Positions 8,484-17,747 are shown, numbered from the stretch's first letter. The stretch is DNA of 64,000 bases from Flavobacteriales bacterium (GCA_018402085.1 JAGYJM010000002.1:1178001-1242000); one strand, 5' to 3'. Translations and numbers: made by a program. The notes: generated by a model not told the origin, from the sequence alone.

Positions 8484-9377
8484 ATGCCCGCAAAGATTCG
8501 TGACCTTACTTCTGAAGAGCTCTGCACCCTGCTGAAGGGTTCTACCGCGTCTGTAGGAAACCGATGGGTAGCTGCAGATGAGCTTCATCAACGAGGAGGT
8601 GCATTGCCACTTGCTCAAGAAGAACTGACGATGCTCGCCAGAAGCCTGAGTAAGGCAGAGCAAAAGCAGTGCTACGCAAACGCTTATCAGTTTTCACTTG
8701 CTTCGCTGCAGCTGCTTGAATGGGTGCGGTATGAACGGGGTGAAGAAATCCGCAAGTGGTCTGTGAGCTTCGAAGACCGCCAAAGCCACCACCTTGATCT
8801 TACTGATTTGATGCATGAGCTTCAAGGTGCTGAGAAAGCATCGTTCATCTGGAATGAGTGGATGAAAGATTGGTCTGCGGGGGCTTCATTCACCGGGTGG
8901 ATGACAGGAAAACCTTTCGCCTTCGATCAAGCGACGCAAAAAGAGCCGAGCAGAACGCAAGATGAGCCTCGGGAGAACCTCAGTGACGCGTCTCTTAACC
9001 TGCAAAGCAACACCGCAGTCATCAAGAGAAACTCGTCATGGCCTGTGATTCTCGGACTGGCGGCGATGGTGGGTACGCCCTATTGGATCTTCATGATATT
9101 TACGGCGATTGCCTCTGGATATGAAACGTTCCTGGGGCCTATTTTACCAGTGATTTTCGCGATTGTAATGAGCGCCATGAGTATTCCTGTCTCCGTCGGT
9201 CTCTTTCAGCGAAAGAAGTGGGCATGGGGCTTTTATGTGTACGCTACTCTGGTAGCTCTTATATGGTTTGGCGGGCATTTCATCATTGATGACGCCGGAC
9301 GGATCTGGTTGGCCATGACGGTCTTCGCAGGCATTATGCTTACCTTCGCTACTATAGCGAAAGACGAATTTCAATGA
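8484..9377 (+). CDS. Membrane protein of unknown function
   Basis: A 297-residue protein with no recognised domain. Residues 1-170 are hydrophilic and helical, with many Leu, Glu and Ala and a Trp-rich stretch (WNEWMKDWSAG). Residues 183-292 form about four transmembrane helices. Helix-flanking KR residues (FQRKKWAWGF) suggest the usual inside-positive orientation. It overlaps the following outer-membrane gene by the 4 bases ATGA at 9374, so the two are translated together and may act in the same envelope process. Confidence 0.75.
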   Translation: MPAKIRDLTSEELCTLLKGSTASVGNRWVAADELHQRGGALPLAQEELTMLARSLSKAEQKQCYANAYQFSLASLQLLEWVRYERGEEIRKWSVSFEDRQSHHLDLTDLMHELQGAEKASFIWNEWMKDWSAGASFTGWMTGKPFAFDQATQKEPSRTQDEPRENLSDASLNLQSNTAVIKRNSSWPVILGLAAMVGTPYWIFMIFTAIASGYETFLGPILPVIFAIVMSAMSIPVSVGLFQRKKWAWGFYVYATLVALIWFGGHFIIDDAGRIWLAMTVFAGIMLTFATIAKDEFQ

Positions 9378-10834
9378 AACATTTGCTCATCCCGACGTTG
9401 ATCCTGTTGTCATTGACCACGCAGGCTCAGCTTGAATCCGGCGTGTTTACAGCAACAGGACGAGGTGCGGTGACACCTTTTGTGACCGATTACCAGGCCA
9501 TCGGAATTAATCCGGCCAATCTTGACTTGACCCCTGAGTATGAAAATACGACGGTAACCTTTGGTTTTGCCGAAGGTTCTGCCGGACTCTATTCTCAGTT
9601 TTTTTCCCGGGAAGAGGTGCGGAAATCCATATTCGGAGGAGACTTTGAGCAGCTCAATCAGCAAGACCGGCAACAGTATGCAGAAGAATTACGTGGAGAA
9701 CTCACCAACATTGATATCGATGTGATTTCAACAGGTATCAGTGTCCGTACCGAAAAAGCAGGCACCTTTGCGTTCAGCACCCGTGAGCGGATTGATTTTT
9801 CATTTCGTCTCGGGCAAATTCCTTCAGAACTCCTTTTTCTCGGCAACACTGCATCTTACTTCGATCAGCTGGTACTTCAGAATGGTGACACCATTCCAAA
9901 TACGGGTAACCTCAGCGCAGATACCCTTCAACTGGTGCAAAGCGGTATCGTATCGTCAGAAAATGCGCTCAGCCTGGCGCAGGCACTTGATCAAACAACC
10001 ATCGGATTTAGCTGGCTGCGTGAGTTCAACCTCGCATGGGGAAAGCGACTCTTGAAAACTGAAAATATGGAGTTGCACGGCGGAATCGGTGCGAAATTGC
10101 TCATCGGAAATGGATGGCTACAAGTAGATGTTGACGGCACGAATGTAGACGTATTCTCGGCCCTCTCTCCGGTTTTCGGTATCGACTACGGCGAAATCGC
10201 AAACAACAACCCAACGGCTTTTCCGCAAGATGCGAATGACTTGACCCCTGTGGGTTATGGCTGGGGTGTAGACCTCGGTGCTACCCTCGTTTTCAAAGAA
10301 AAGCTGCTCCTCTCTGCAGCAATCAACGACATCGGTGCTATGTACTGGAACGGCAACCTGTACGAACTGAACGATCAGCTTTTTACTGAATTTTCTGATC
10401 CCGGAGCTGAATCTGCAGATGTCATTGACGAAGTCATTAACTTCTCTAGTCCGGAAAGCTTCTTTGAATGGAAAGGAACAGAACGTCGCACCACCAACCT
10501 GCCAACCCAGGCGCGTTTAGGTGTGGGCTACACCTTTAATAAGTTTCTCAGGATCGCCGGTGATGTTGTGCTGCCTGTTTCGGATAACGTTGTTAACCTC
10601 GACCAGCCGCTATGGGCAATAGGTGGAGATGTCCGGGTACTTCCGTTCATGCGACTGTCTGCCGGGTTTGTTTCAAATGAAGCCGGTGATTTTAAACTTC
10701 CCACGGGCATTACCTTCATTGCGAATGAAGGACGATGGGAGGGAGGACTTGCCAGTCGCGATTTTGTTACCTGGTTCACTGAAGAAGATCCAACCGTATC
10801 CCTTGCTTTCGGATTCTTGCGCTTTCGGATTTGA
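9374..10834 (+). CDS. Outer-membrane beta-barrel protein, DUF5723-like
   Basis: A 486-residue exported protein with the signal peptide MKHLLIPTLILLSLTTQAQ. The mature start (TGRGAVTPFVTDYQAIGINPANL) and alternating beta-strands to a C-terminal aromatic/arginine strand (LAFGFLRFRI) match large Bacteroidota outer-membrane proteins of the DUF5723 type. A distant paralogue is at 58226-59650. The role of the family is not known to me. It is translationally coupled to the upstream membrane protein and closed by a terminator at 10968. Confidence 0.75.
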   Translation: MKHLLIPTLILLSLTTQAQLESGVFTATGRGAVTPFVTDYQAIGINPANLDLTPEYENTTVTFGFAEGSAGLYSQFFSREEVRKSIFGGDFEQLNQQDRQQYAEELRGELTNIDIDVISTGISVRTEKAGTFAFSTRERIDFSFRLGQIPSELLFLGNTASYFDQLVLQNGDTIPNTGNLSADTLQLVQSGIVSSENALSLAQALDQTTIGFSWLREFNLAWGKRLLKTENMELHGGIGAKLLIGNGWLQVDVDGTNVDVFSALSPVFGIDYGEIANNNPTAFPQDANDLTPVGYGWGVDLGATLVFKEKLLLSAAINDIGAMYWNGNLYELNDQLFTEFSDPGAESADVIDEVINFSSPESFFEWKGTERRTTNLPTQARLGVGYTFNKFLRIAGDVVLPVSDNVVNLDQPLWAIGGDVRVLPFMRLSAGFVSNEAGDFKLPTGITFIANEGRWEGGLASRDFVTWFTEEDPTVSLAFGFLRFRI

Positions 10835-10967
10835 GGAATTCTCCTACAAGCTCGTCATCATCGTGACGACAAACCTTATTGAGAATCAACCCGTTATTTG
10901 AAGTGTATTGTTTGGGCATCGAGTTCAGCAATAGCAAGTAGTAGTAGTAAGTATTATCTGGTTAGAC

Positions 10968-11001
10968 TCCGGGAAGCAACGGCTTCCCGGATTTCTTTTT
11001 T
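10968..11001 (+). terminator. Intrinsic terminator
   Basis: TCCGGGAAGC (10968-10977) pairs with GCTTCCCGGA (10982-10991) around the loop AACG, followed by TTTCTTTTTT. It lies 134 bases after the outer-membrane gene and could also end a short unannotated RNA. Confidence 0.75.
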
Positions 11002-11064
11002 AGGAATCGAGCTGAAGCCGTTCAAGTTGATGACTGCCTTGAAGGTGGCCTTCCGGAAAGATTT

Positions 11065-11084
11065 CAATGCGAAAGCATTGGATG
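11065..11084 (+). repeat. GGATG hairpin element, copy 2 (intergenic)
   Basis: Stem CAATGC, loop GAAA, stem GCATTG, then GATG. The stem differs from other copies at both partners of each changed pair, so pairing is kept. Confidence 0.75.
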
Positions 11085-11516
11085 CTATGAAGTGCTGCGA
11101 CGCAGTCATTGTTGATGCGTAAACTCAGAAAAATCAGCGCCGCCCCGCAAGTGGCGGGCCCGCCCCGCCGCCACCACGTGGCTAAGTTCGGAAGCAGACC
11201 AACACGGCGAAAGACCCACTTCACCCACGCCGTAATTTGTTTTACGGATCAGCACTTTTTCCTGAAAATCCCGAATGGAACTCAGCACAAAATTGTCCCG
11301 CGCTTCCCGATGAATCGGGACAGGTCTCGCGCGGAAAAGAGCTAAACGGAGGATTGAGCTCAAAAGGACAAACCCATATAAGGTGGTCAATACTATTCAC
11401 GACTGCACCAACCACCAACCACCAGCGACGAACCACCCACCATCAGGAACAACCATTTAACATCCCTTCACGCCATGGTTGTACAAAATGGCGATATTAG
11501 AGTAAGGTTTTAACTT

Positions 11517-11777
11517 ATGACAACAACAAGGAACATCTATGCATACCTGCTGGCTGCGGCAGTCATCGTCGTATCGATTCTCGGACTCCTCGGAATCTGG
11601 GATGTGCTTCAGTGGGAAGACATCAAGGATTTCTTCTGGAAAGGAATCTACTCGCTCATCCTGATCCTATTCAGTGGGGCAGTCATACTTTTTATCTTCT
11701 CTACCATCTACAAAACCGAGAAGAAGCCGCCTTCGTCGCCCTTTGAGCGCAAAGAAGATGATCGCAGTGCAGCCTGA
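11517..11777 (+). CDS. Small two-helix membrane protein, function unknown
   Basis: An 86-residue protein with two hydrophobic helices, about residues 9-29 and 43-65, joined by an acidic loop (VLQWEDIKDFFWK), and a charged C-terminal tail with KKPPSSPFERKEDD. I do not recognise a family. It lies 43 bases before msrA on the same strand and may share its transcript. Confidence 0.65.
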   Translation: MTTTRNIYAYLLAAAVIVVSILGLLGIWDVLQWEDIKDFFWKGIYSLILILFSGAVILFIFSTIYKTEKKPPSSPFERKEDDRSAA

Positions 11778-11820
11778 ACACCCGACGCGGGTGAATGTTA
11801 TTCAGAAAACAGTTTGAAGT

Positions 11821-12354
11821 ATGGAGTTAGCGACATTTGGTGCAGGTTGTTTCTGGTGCGTAGAGGCCGTTTTCAGTGAATTGAATGGCGTGCAAAGCGT
11901 GAAGCCGGGGTATGCCGGTGGACATATCAAGAACCCCGCGTATCGCGAGGTTTGCTCAGGGCGAACCGGACATGCAGAAGTGGTGCAAATCGCTTTTGAC
12001 CCTGATCTTATAAGTTTCGCCGAACTTCTCGAGGTGTTTTTTGCCACGCATGACCCTACAACCCTGAATCGCCAGGGCGCAGATATCGGCACACAGTATA
12101 GATCTGCTATTTTTCCGCACAGTGAAGCACAACGCGAGGTGGCTGAACTCGCCGTGAAAACGGCGGATGAAAGTGGCAGCTGGACAAACAAGATCGTAAC
12201 CACGATCGAAGAAATGGATGCCTTCTACGAGGCTGAAGACTACCATCACGATTATTATAAGTACAATAAAGACCAGCCATACTGTGCGGCACTGATCCGT
12301 CCGAAGCTCGATAAATTCAGAGCGGCTTTCGCTGAGAAACTCGCCGGTGAATAA
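11821..12354 (+). CDS. msrA: Peptide-methionine (S)-S-oxide reductase
   Basis: MsrA repairs methionine-S-sulfoxide in proteins. The catalytic GCFWC motif is at residues 9-13, with GYAGG and the GRTGHAEVVQ segment that follow it in all MsrA proteins. HHDYYKYN near the end is also typical. Length, 177 residues, is normal and there is no signal peptide, so it acts in the cytoplasm. No msrB is fused or adjacent. Confidence 0.96.
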   Translation: MELATFGAGCFWCVEAVFSELNGVQSVKPGYAGGHIKNPAYREVCSGRTGHAEVVQIAFDPDLISFAELLEVFFATHDPTTLNRQGADIGTQYRSAIFPHSEAQREVAELAVKTADESGSWTNKIVTTIEEMDAFYEAEDYHHDYYKYNKDQPYCAALIRPKLDKFRAAFAEKLAGE

Positions 12355-12418
12355 ACATTGCAGAAATTAAACCTTGCTCCCTTCTTAGCGTCATAAGGGC
12401 AAATCGAAAAAAAAAGCA

Positions 12419-13219
12419 ATGAAGACGCTATTTAAACTCACTCTGCTATTAACGATCATCGCAACCTTCACATCTTGCCGCAAAGACAGGAGAGACCCTT
12501 CACTCGAAGCTGCAACCAATGAGGTATTGTTCCAGAGTACAGAGAAATCTTTTCAGAATGAGGTAGATGCCCTCACCATGAAAAGCAATAATGAGGGCTG
12601 CAACGCGCAAAACTGGATGCCGCCATGTGCTGAAATCACAGACTCGGGAGAAGATGAATACCCGCGTACCATCTCACTTGATTTCGGAGAAGGCTGTACC
12701 GGCTGGTATGGTATTCAGCGCAGTGGAATCATCCATATCGATCTCACCGCCCCAATGGATCAGGAAGGCGCTGTGCGAACCGTAACTTTTGAAGGCTACA
12801 TCGTTAACGGTAATGCGCTGTCTGGTACACGCATCACCACCTCAAATGGCACCAATGGCAACGGACAACCGCTGTTTACGCGTGAAGTAGACGTAACGAT
12901 CACTCGTAACGGCAACATCTGGCAGCGTGACTTTGTGTACAACATCACTTGGCTGAGCGGCTATGATTCGCAAGAATGTGGAGACAACGTGTTTGAAGTA
13001 GCCGGAAGCGGCACAGTTACTCGTCCGGGAGGCGCTACGGTGAGCCGCACAATCATAGAGCCGCTAATCGTTGATCGTGTCTGCGGGTACACCACAAGCG
13101 GCGTGATTCAGGTAAATGCACCACTCGGTGAACGCACGATTGATTTCGGTGACGGTAACTGCGACAACGATGCCGTTATCATCATTGACGGAGAGTCGTA
13201 CGATGTAGAGTTGGATTAA
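12419..13219 (+). CDS. Lipoprotein of unknown function
   Basis: A 266-residue exported protein with a lipobox ending FTSC (residue 20), so it is a lipoprotein. The mature part is beta-rich with many Thr, Gly and Asn (GCTGWYGIQRSGIIHIDLT and similar strands) and carries several Cys that may pair (CNAQNWMPPCAE, CGDN, VCGY, DGNCDN). No domain is recognised. It is monocistronic, closed by a terminator at 13241. Confidence 0.75.
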   Translation: MKTLFKLTLLLTIIATFTSCRKDRRDPSLEAATNEVLFQSTEKSFQNEVDALTMKSNNEGCNAQNWMPPCAEITDSGEDEYPRTISLDFGEGCTGWYGIQRSGIIHIDLTAPMDQEGAVRTVTFEGYIVNGNALSGTRITTSNGTNGNGQPLFTREVDVTITRNGNIWQRDFVYNITWLSGYDSQECGDNVFEVAGSGTVTRPGGATVSRTIIEPLIVDRVCGYTTSGVIQVNAPLGERTIDFGDGNCDNDAVIIIDGESYDVELD

Positions 13220-13240
13220 CCGCTAAGGCACATACATTTG

Positions 13241-13273
13241 AAAAAGCAGCGCAGGATAGCGCTGTTTTTTTTT
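13241..13273 (+). terminator. Intrinsic terminator of the lipoprotein gene
   Basis: CAGCGC (13247-13252) pairs with GCGCTG (13259-13264) around AGGATA, flanked by A-rich sequence and followed by nine T. Confidence 0.75.
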
Positions 13274-13678
13274 GCCCTAAACTGACCACTTCACAATACG
13301 AAGAGTCTACGCCTCATATGATCCATTCCACGTAGTTTACCCCTACATCATATTCCACAGCTTGCCTATGATACGACTTGCAAATAAGACTTTCTGCCGG
13401 GAGGTGCATACCGAAGAACAGCCTCCTGCAGAAGCTTAAATGGCTCCGCCCAAAATCAATTAAAGGAATACAGCGTTAATTGCAAGAAATCGACAGATGG
13501 TAGGCTTTTATGCTACTTTTGCCCTCCTTGCTGTGATAGAGAACAATCCCTCTGGATGCCACGGGTACGGACTTCAATTCTCCTGAGTTCAGTGGAACAC
13601 AGTGATTGCTCTTCAGCCCTTGTGCATTATGCATTTTGAATTTTGCATTCGCCGAAGGCATATTCCGGACAGTATAAT

Positions 13679-13708
13679 AAAAAAGGCCATCCGCATGGAT
13701 GACCTTTC
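13679..13708 (-). terminator. Intrinsic terminator for the minus-strand lipoprotein
   Basis: On the minus strand AGGTCATCC and GGATGGCCT pair around ATGC and are followed by TTTTTT. It lies 20 bases after the stop codon at 13729. Confidence 0.75.
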
Positions 13709-13728
13709 TGCTTGGATCATATGATCTT

Positions 13729-14283
13729 TTACTCACCGTCTTGTGCCTCAAGGGCCTCAAGACGCTCAATTTCCTTATCGAGCATTTCCATCATGGCTTC
13801 GCGCTCGTATTCGTCGATCTTCGCTTCTGTCTTGGCCTTCTTTTTCAGGAAACGAAACATTTTAAGCTTTTTGATTTCATAAGCGATGTAGACTGTGTAA
13901 TTCTCCCCGTCAAAGTATTTCTCCTCCCCAATTTTGCGGAGATCACCCATTTCTGTATTGGTTACTTCGCGGATAAGGGTTTGAAATTTGTCGTTCATCT
14001 CTGAACCATTATTGGTCTGGGTATCGGAAAGGTACTGGTCAGTGACAACTTTGACGGTGGTTTGAACCTGCTGAGCCAGTTCGCGCTTCGATTCAATATC
14101 TGCCTTGCTCTTTGCAATGTTATCGCGTATCGAGACGCCTTTACCTACAGATCGAAACCAGCGGTTGTTACTCTCGTATTTGTTTCCTGAGAAGGGCTCC
14201 TTCACTTTATTACCCATAGGTTTCTCGGCACACTGCGTCAGCAGGAACAGCATCGGAAGGAAGAGGATCAAGTATCTGCGCAT
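13729..14283 (-). CDS. Lipoprotein of unknown function, LPP20-like
   Basis: A 184-residue lipoprotein: signal peptide with lipobox LTQC at residue 18. The first half (WFRSVGKGVSIRDNIAKSKAD, then ELAQQVQTTVKVVTDQYL) resembles small Bacteroidota lipoproteins of the LPP20 type. The last 45 residues are a charged coiled coil rich in Glu and Lys (EREAMMEMLDKEIERLEAL). It stands 46 bases downstream of the next minus-strand lipoprotein gene, with which it may be co-transcribed. The function is unknown. Confidence 0.7.
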   Translation of the reverse strand: MRRYLILFLPMLFLLTQCAEKPMGNKVKEPFSGNKYESNNRWFRSVGKGVSIRDNIAKSKADIESKRELAQQVQTTVKVVTDQYLSDTQTNNGSEMNDKFQTLIREVTNTEMGDLRKIGEEKYFDGENYTVYIAYEIKKLKMFRFLKKKAKTEAKIDEYEREAMMEMLDKEIERLEALEAQDGE

Positions 14284-14329
14284 AGCTTATGTTTTTTCAA
14301 GAAGCATCTAAAATCGTGCCAGCAATTTA

Positions 14330-15256
14330 CTACTCCATTCCGATATTCTGACGATAGGTGCTGTCTTGAATGCTGTTTAACGTCCAGTATGCCAGTCGCT
14401 CCGTGCCCTTTCTATAAGCCGCACTTCTTTCCATTTTCCCGTTTCGTCCCTCCTGAACTTCTTCCCAGGAGAGTATTCGGTAAGGAAAGGCATTCTCGAA
14501 GCTGATCGAAACTTTTCTTGAAATACCGCGATATTCAATGGTATAGGTGGTGCTGTCACCAGCGGTCTTCAATGCTGCATCGGCCGTGTAGGCTTGCGGC
14601 GTAATATGACTGAACCGGAGAAAGTGTCCGGCCGGAATCATTTCAACCGCACCAGTCGGCAGGGCAGAAGGATTCATCCTGATCTGCGACCAGACCCCGT
14701 CTTCCAGTATTTGCACCGGAAAATAAGCTTCAGCGTCACTTTCCGACTCAAAATAGCTGTGTTGCTGATAACGATATCCCCGTTTCTCTTCATTAAACTG
14801 TAGCCAGGAATGTCCGCACCATTCCTGAGATGATTGCGTCATTTTCACGGGGCCACGCGGTTTTTTGGTATCAACTTCCGTAAAAACAGAAGTCATGAGC
14901 GAATACGGGTAAATGCCGGTATTGAACTTCCGCATCTGGTTCATTTTCAGCACCTGAATATCGTTTTCATCTTCACGGTCCGACTTCACTTGCAATTCCG
15001 TATCAAAAGGCTCCGTCACAAACACGAGCACAGCTTCACCTTTTCGAGGCTGACCATAACGGTACTGCGTCAGGGCATAACTACTCAGCTCAGCTTTGCC
15101 GTCATACCAGTGGTTTTTGAAGTCTTTTGACACCTGGGGAGGCGCTTTTGGCCCTTCAGGTGTTTCGCCACGATTTCCGCAGCCTATGGTCAGCAGCAAA
15201 GCTGTTGCCAGAACGATTAATACGGAGGTGATCAGGTGGAGGTATGGGTGCTTCAT
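14330..15256 (-). CDS. Lipoprotein of unknown function (family often labelled Maf-like)
   Basis: A 308-residue lipoprotein with lipobox TIGC at about residue 26. The conserved run HWYDGKAELSSYALTQYRYG and the FNTGIYPYSLMTSVFTEV segment belong to a Bacteroidota family sometimes annotated as septum formation inhibitor Maf. I see none of the Maf nucleotide pyrophosphatase motifs, and the protein is exported, so that label should not be copied. The function is unknown. The ATG at 15256 lies opposite the araC gene, with a hairpin at 15301 in the shared upstream region. Confidence 0.75.
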   Translation of the reverse strand: MKHPYLHLITSVLIVLATALLLTIGCGNRGETPEGPKAPPQVSKDFKNHWYDGKAELSSYALTQYRYGQPRKGEAVLVFVTEPFDTELQVKSDREDENDIQVLKMNQMRKFNTGIYPYSLMTSVFTEVDTKKPRGPVKMTQSSQEWCGHSWLQFNEEKRGYRYQQHSYFESESDAEAYFPVQILEDGVWSQIRMNPSALPTGAVEMIPAGHFLRFSHITPQAYTADAALKTAGDSTTYTIEYRGISRKVSISFENAFPYRILSWEEVQEGRNGKMERSAAYRKGTERLAYWTLNSIQDSTYRQNIGME

Positions 15257-15300
15257 ATTGAACTAAATACAAAATTCGGGTATTTGTTTGCTGTAACTTA

Positions 15301-15320
15301 CAGGCGAAAACGCCTGGATA
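15301..15320 (+). repeat. GGATG hairpin element, copy 3 (divergent intergenic)
   Basis: Stem CAGGCG, loop AAAA, stem CGCCTG, then GATA. It sits between two divergent genes, 20 bases before the araC start, where it might also act as an operator. Confidence 0.7.
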
Positions 15321-15339
15321 TTACAATGCGTCATTCAAT

Positions 15340-16245
15340 ATGAAAGGTATACATAACCATGCGATTCCACTGATTGAGCTTGATCAGTTTGACTTTCGGG
15401 TTGAACGGATGGAAGACATCGAAAAACAACGGGAAAATGGCCAGGGGCCTCATCGGCATGCCTTTTATACGATTGTGTTCCCCGTCAGCGGCAGCGGAAT
15501 GCATACCATCGATTTTAAGGGCTATGAGATGGCTGGCGGACAACTATTTTTTGTGTCGCCTCAGCAGGTTCACGATGTGTACATCGATAAGATGGATGAT
15601 CTGAAAGGCTATGTGCTCATGTTTAACCGTGGTTTTCTGCTCTCGAACGGCATTCGGGAGGATGTGGTCGAAGACATCCGCCTATTCGGAGACTGCAGTG
15701 ACAACCGTCCGCTTGTGCCTGAAGAGAAAATCCACATCAAGCTTGAGCAAATTGCCGAAGAGATCATCGAACGCCGCGATTACGCTGACCTCTATCAGTT
15801 TGAATCCATTGGTGCGCTGTTGAAATTATTCCTGATTGAGTGCCTTCGTAGTGCCCGTGATCGCTCAGATCAGAGCCATCACGAACGATTTGCAACGCAA
15901 AGCATTTTGAAACGCTACAAAGAAGCTGTCGAGAAGCATTTCCGCCATTGGCATCAGGTGCAGAAATATGCCGCTGAACTGAATGTTACCCCGGGATATC
16001 TAAATGAGGTGATCCGGGCAAACCTCAACCAAACAGCCAAAGAATACCTGCAATCAAGAATCTTGCTCGAAAGCCAGCGGCTTGCAGTCTTTACTGACTT
16101 CTCTGCGAAAGAAGTGGCCTATGAAGTAGGATATGATGACCCTTCTCATTTTAGTCGGTTCTTTAAAACGCAGACCCGACAATCATTCTCTGACTGGCGA
16201 GAGGATAACCGTGAAAATGACAATTCCGCCCACGATTTTTCCTAA
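15340..16245 (+). CDS. AraC-family transcriptional regulator
   Basis: A 301-residue regulator. The N-terminal cupin-like sensor domain (GPHRHAFYTIVFPVSGSG, then GGQLFFVSPQQVHDV) is followed by the double helix-turn-helix of AraC proteins at about 190-290, ending with the signature VAYEVGYDDPSHFSRFFKTQ. It is divergent from the lipoprotein at 14330 and lies 46 bases upstream of a nitroreductase and then a pirin gene, so these are its most likely targets. The ligand is unknown. Confidence 0.92.
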   Translation: MKGIHNHAIPLIELDQFDFRVERMEDIEKQRENGQGPHRHAFYTIVFPVSGSGMHTIDFKGYEMAGGQLFFVSPQQVHDVYIDKMDDLKGYVLMFNRGFLLSNGIREDVVEDIRLFGDCSDNRPLVPEEKIHIKLEQIAEEIIERRDYADLYQFESIGALLKLFLIECLRSARDRSDQSHHERFATQSILKRYKEAVEKHFRHWHQVQKYAAELNVTPGYLNEVIRANLNQTAKEYLQSRILLESQRLAVFTDFSAKEVAYEVGYDDPSHFSRFFKTQTRQSFSDWREDNRENDNSAHDFS

Positions 16246-16291
16246 AACAGCCCCTGCTTTCGTCTGATCTTTACCAGATAAAATGTAAACT

Positions 16292-16867
16292 ATGAAAGAA
16301 GCAAAAACCGATTACGAAATTCACGAATTGATCCGCAAACGATGGAGTCCGAGAGCCTTCTCAGATGAAACCATTGCGCACAACGACCTTATGTGTCTTT
16401 TTGATGCCGCACGCTGGGCAGCGTCTAGCACGAATGAACAACCCTGGCGCTTTTATTACGGGCACCGCGGAACACCAGCCTTTGCTACCATCCTCAATAC
16501 CTTAATGGAAGGCAATCAAGAATGGGCGAAGAACGCTGCAGTACTCGTGGCAGTGGTCGGGAAAACACACCATGACTACAAAAATAAGCCCAACCGAACA
16601 TGGCAGTATGACCTCGGACTTGCCGTGGGCAACCTGACGTTTCAGGCAGCCTCTATGAACATCTATCTGCATCAAATGGGCGGGGTACATCTTGATAAAA
16701 TGCAAGATGCGCTGGATCTACCTGAAAATTATGAGCCCTTTGTCGCCATTGCACTTGGTTATAAGGGGGATCCCAACATCCTCAGCGACAAAAACAAAAA
16801 GTCAGAAACAGCAGAACGCTCGCGCAATGACCTTGCGGAGGTAGCCTTCGAGGCATATTCAAACTAA
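16292..16867 (+). CDS. Nitroreductase-family flavoprotein
   Basis: A 191-residue FMN-dependent oxidoreductase of the nitroreductase fold. The start RKRWSPRAFSDETI and the segment RWAASSTNEQPWRFYY contain the usual FMN-phosphate contacts, and IALGYKGDP closes the fold. The family reduces nitroaromatics, quinones or flavins with NAD(P)H, and the true substrate cannot be told. It is placed between araC and pirin genes with short gaps, forming a likely redox or electrophile-response operon. Confidence 0.9.
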   Translation: MKEAKTDYEIHELIRKRWSPRAFSDETIAHNDLMCLFDAARWAASSTNEQPWRFYYGHRGTPAFATILNTLMEGNQEWAKNAAVLVAVVGKTHHDYKNKPNRTWQYDLGLAVGNLTFQAASMNIYLHQMGGVHLDKMQDALDLPENYEPFVAIALGYKGDPNILSDKNKKSETAERSRNDLAEVAFEAYSN

Positions 16868-16896
16868 AGAAGACCTTTCACCATCATTTCAGCGCA

Positions 16897-17745
16897 ATGA
16901 AACGAAAAGATTTCCTCAAGAAAAGCATGCTCGGACTTGCCGCGGGTACGGTCGGACTTGCGGCATCCGGAAAGTCAGATTCGACTTCACAGGAAGCCTA
17001 CGCATCTAAATCAGCACAACGGATTATGAAAGAGGCCAAATACATTCATCATCCCGCGCTTTCGCGCGGTGAAGCAAATCACGGATGGCTGAAAAGTCAT
17101 CACAGCTTCAGCTTTGCCAATTACCACAATCCGCAGAAAATGAATTTCGGATTGCTGCGCGTACTGAATGATGATACAGTCGCGCCAGGGCGTGGCTTCG
17201 GGACGCATCCTCACGATAATATGGAGATCGTCAGCATACCGCTGTATGGTGATCTTGAGCACAAAGACAGCATGGGGAATACCACGGTCATTCGCCAGGG
17301 AGATGTGCAGATAATGTCGGCCGGAACGGGCGTGTTTCACAGTGAATACAACAAAAACCAAGACCAGGAGGTGAAGTTTCTGCAAATCTGGGTGTTCCCG
17401 AAAGAACGTAACATCGAACCGCGCTATGGTCAAAAAAGCTATCCGCCACAGGAACGTGCAGGGGCGCTTAAAACCGTAGTATCGCCTGCAACCGATGACG
17501 ACGCAGTATGGATCAACCAGGATGCCTGGTTCTCACTCGGACGTCTCAACAGAGGGCAGGAGCTTGATTATTCCATCAGAAGGAATGGTAATGGCGTGTA
17601 TGCCTTCGTGATTGACGGCGAGGTTGAAATTGACGGGCACACACTCAAACAGCGTGATGCGCTTGGAGTTTATGAAGCTGAAGGCGTCAGGATCAAAGCC
17701 GGCAAAGAAACCGAACTGTTGTTGATCGATGTGCCGATGGGGTGA
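16897..17745 (+). CDS. Pirin family protein with an export-like N-terminus
   Basis: A bicupin protein of 282 residues. The pirin core is clear: HGWLKSHHSFSFANY, LRVLNDD, then GFGTHPHDNMEIVSIPL with the iron-binding His residues and VFHSEYN. Some pirins have quercetinase activity; others bind transcription factors. Unlike ordinary pirins it begins with MKRKDFLKKSMLGLAAGTVGL, which resembles a Tat signal but has KRK where RR is expected. Codons for HPALSRG at about residues 52-58 are supplied by a GGATG hairpin element (17050-17069), just where homologues vary. Confidence 0.9.
   Translation: MKRKDFLKKSMLGLAAGTVGLAASGKSDSTSQEAYASKSAQRIMKEAKYIHHPALSRGEANHGWLKSHHSFSFANYHNPQKMNFGLLRVLNDDTVAPGRGFGTHPHDNMEIVSIPLYGDLEHKDSMGNTTVIRQGDVQIMSAGTGVFHSEYNKNQDQEVKFLQIWVFPKERNIEPRYGQKSYPPQERAGALKTVVSPATDDDAVWINQDAWFSLGRLNRGQELDYSIRRNGNGVYAFVIDGEVEIDGHTLKQRDALGVYEAEGVRIKAGKETELLLIDVPMG
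17050..17069 (-). repeat. GGATG hairpin element, copy 4 (inside pirin gene)
   Basis: Minus-strand reading: CCGCGC, loop GAAA, GCGCGG, then GATG. It is antisense to the host gene, which reads it as HPALSRG. Confidence 0.85.
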
Positions 17746-17747
17746 AA

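Larger units (their letters stand above)
10835..11516. other. 682-base intergenic region rich in inverted repeats
   Basis: No convincing gene. It holds a terminator at 10968, a GGATG hairpin at 11065, a GC-rich stretch (11142-11176), a nested hairpin around 11298-11335 in which CCCGCGC and CGCGCGG enclose CCCGAT/ATCGGG, and a run of CCAACCACC-type repeats (11405-11445). A short open frame at 10898-11122 contains the hairpin and is probably not a gene, although a decayed coding remnant cannot be excluded. Confidence 0.6.
13220..13728. other. 509-base intergenic region between convergent genes
   Basis: It contains terminators for both flanking genes (13241 and 13679). A TACTTTTG at 13514-13521 matches the -7 consensus and points right, but no gene follows it. 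A run of ATGCATTTTGAATTTTGCATT-like sequence sits near 13630. I see no coding gene. Confidence 0.5.

Noticed and set aside
10898-11122. 74-residue open frame in the intergenic region
   Set aside because: It runs through a terminator hairpin and a GGATG repeat and lacks family resemblance.
13476-13769. 97-residue minus-strand frame between the lipoproteins
   Set aside because: It crosses a terminator and the end of the real gene; no protein-like features.
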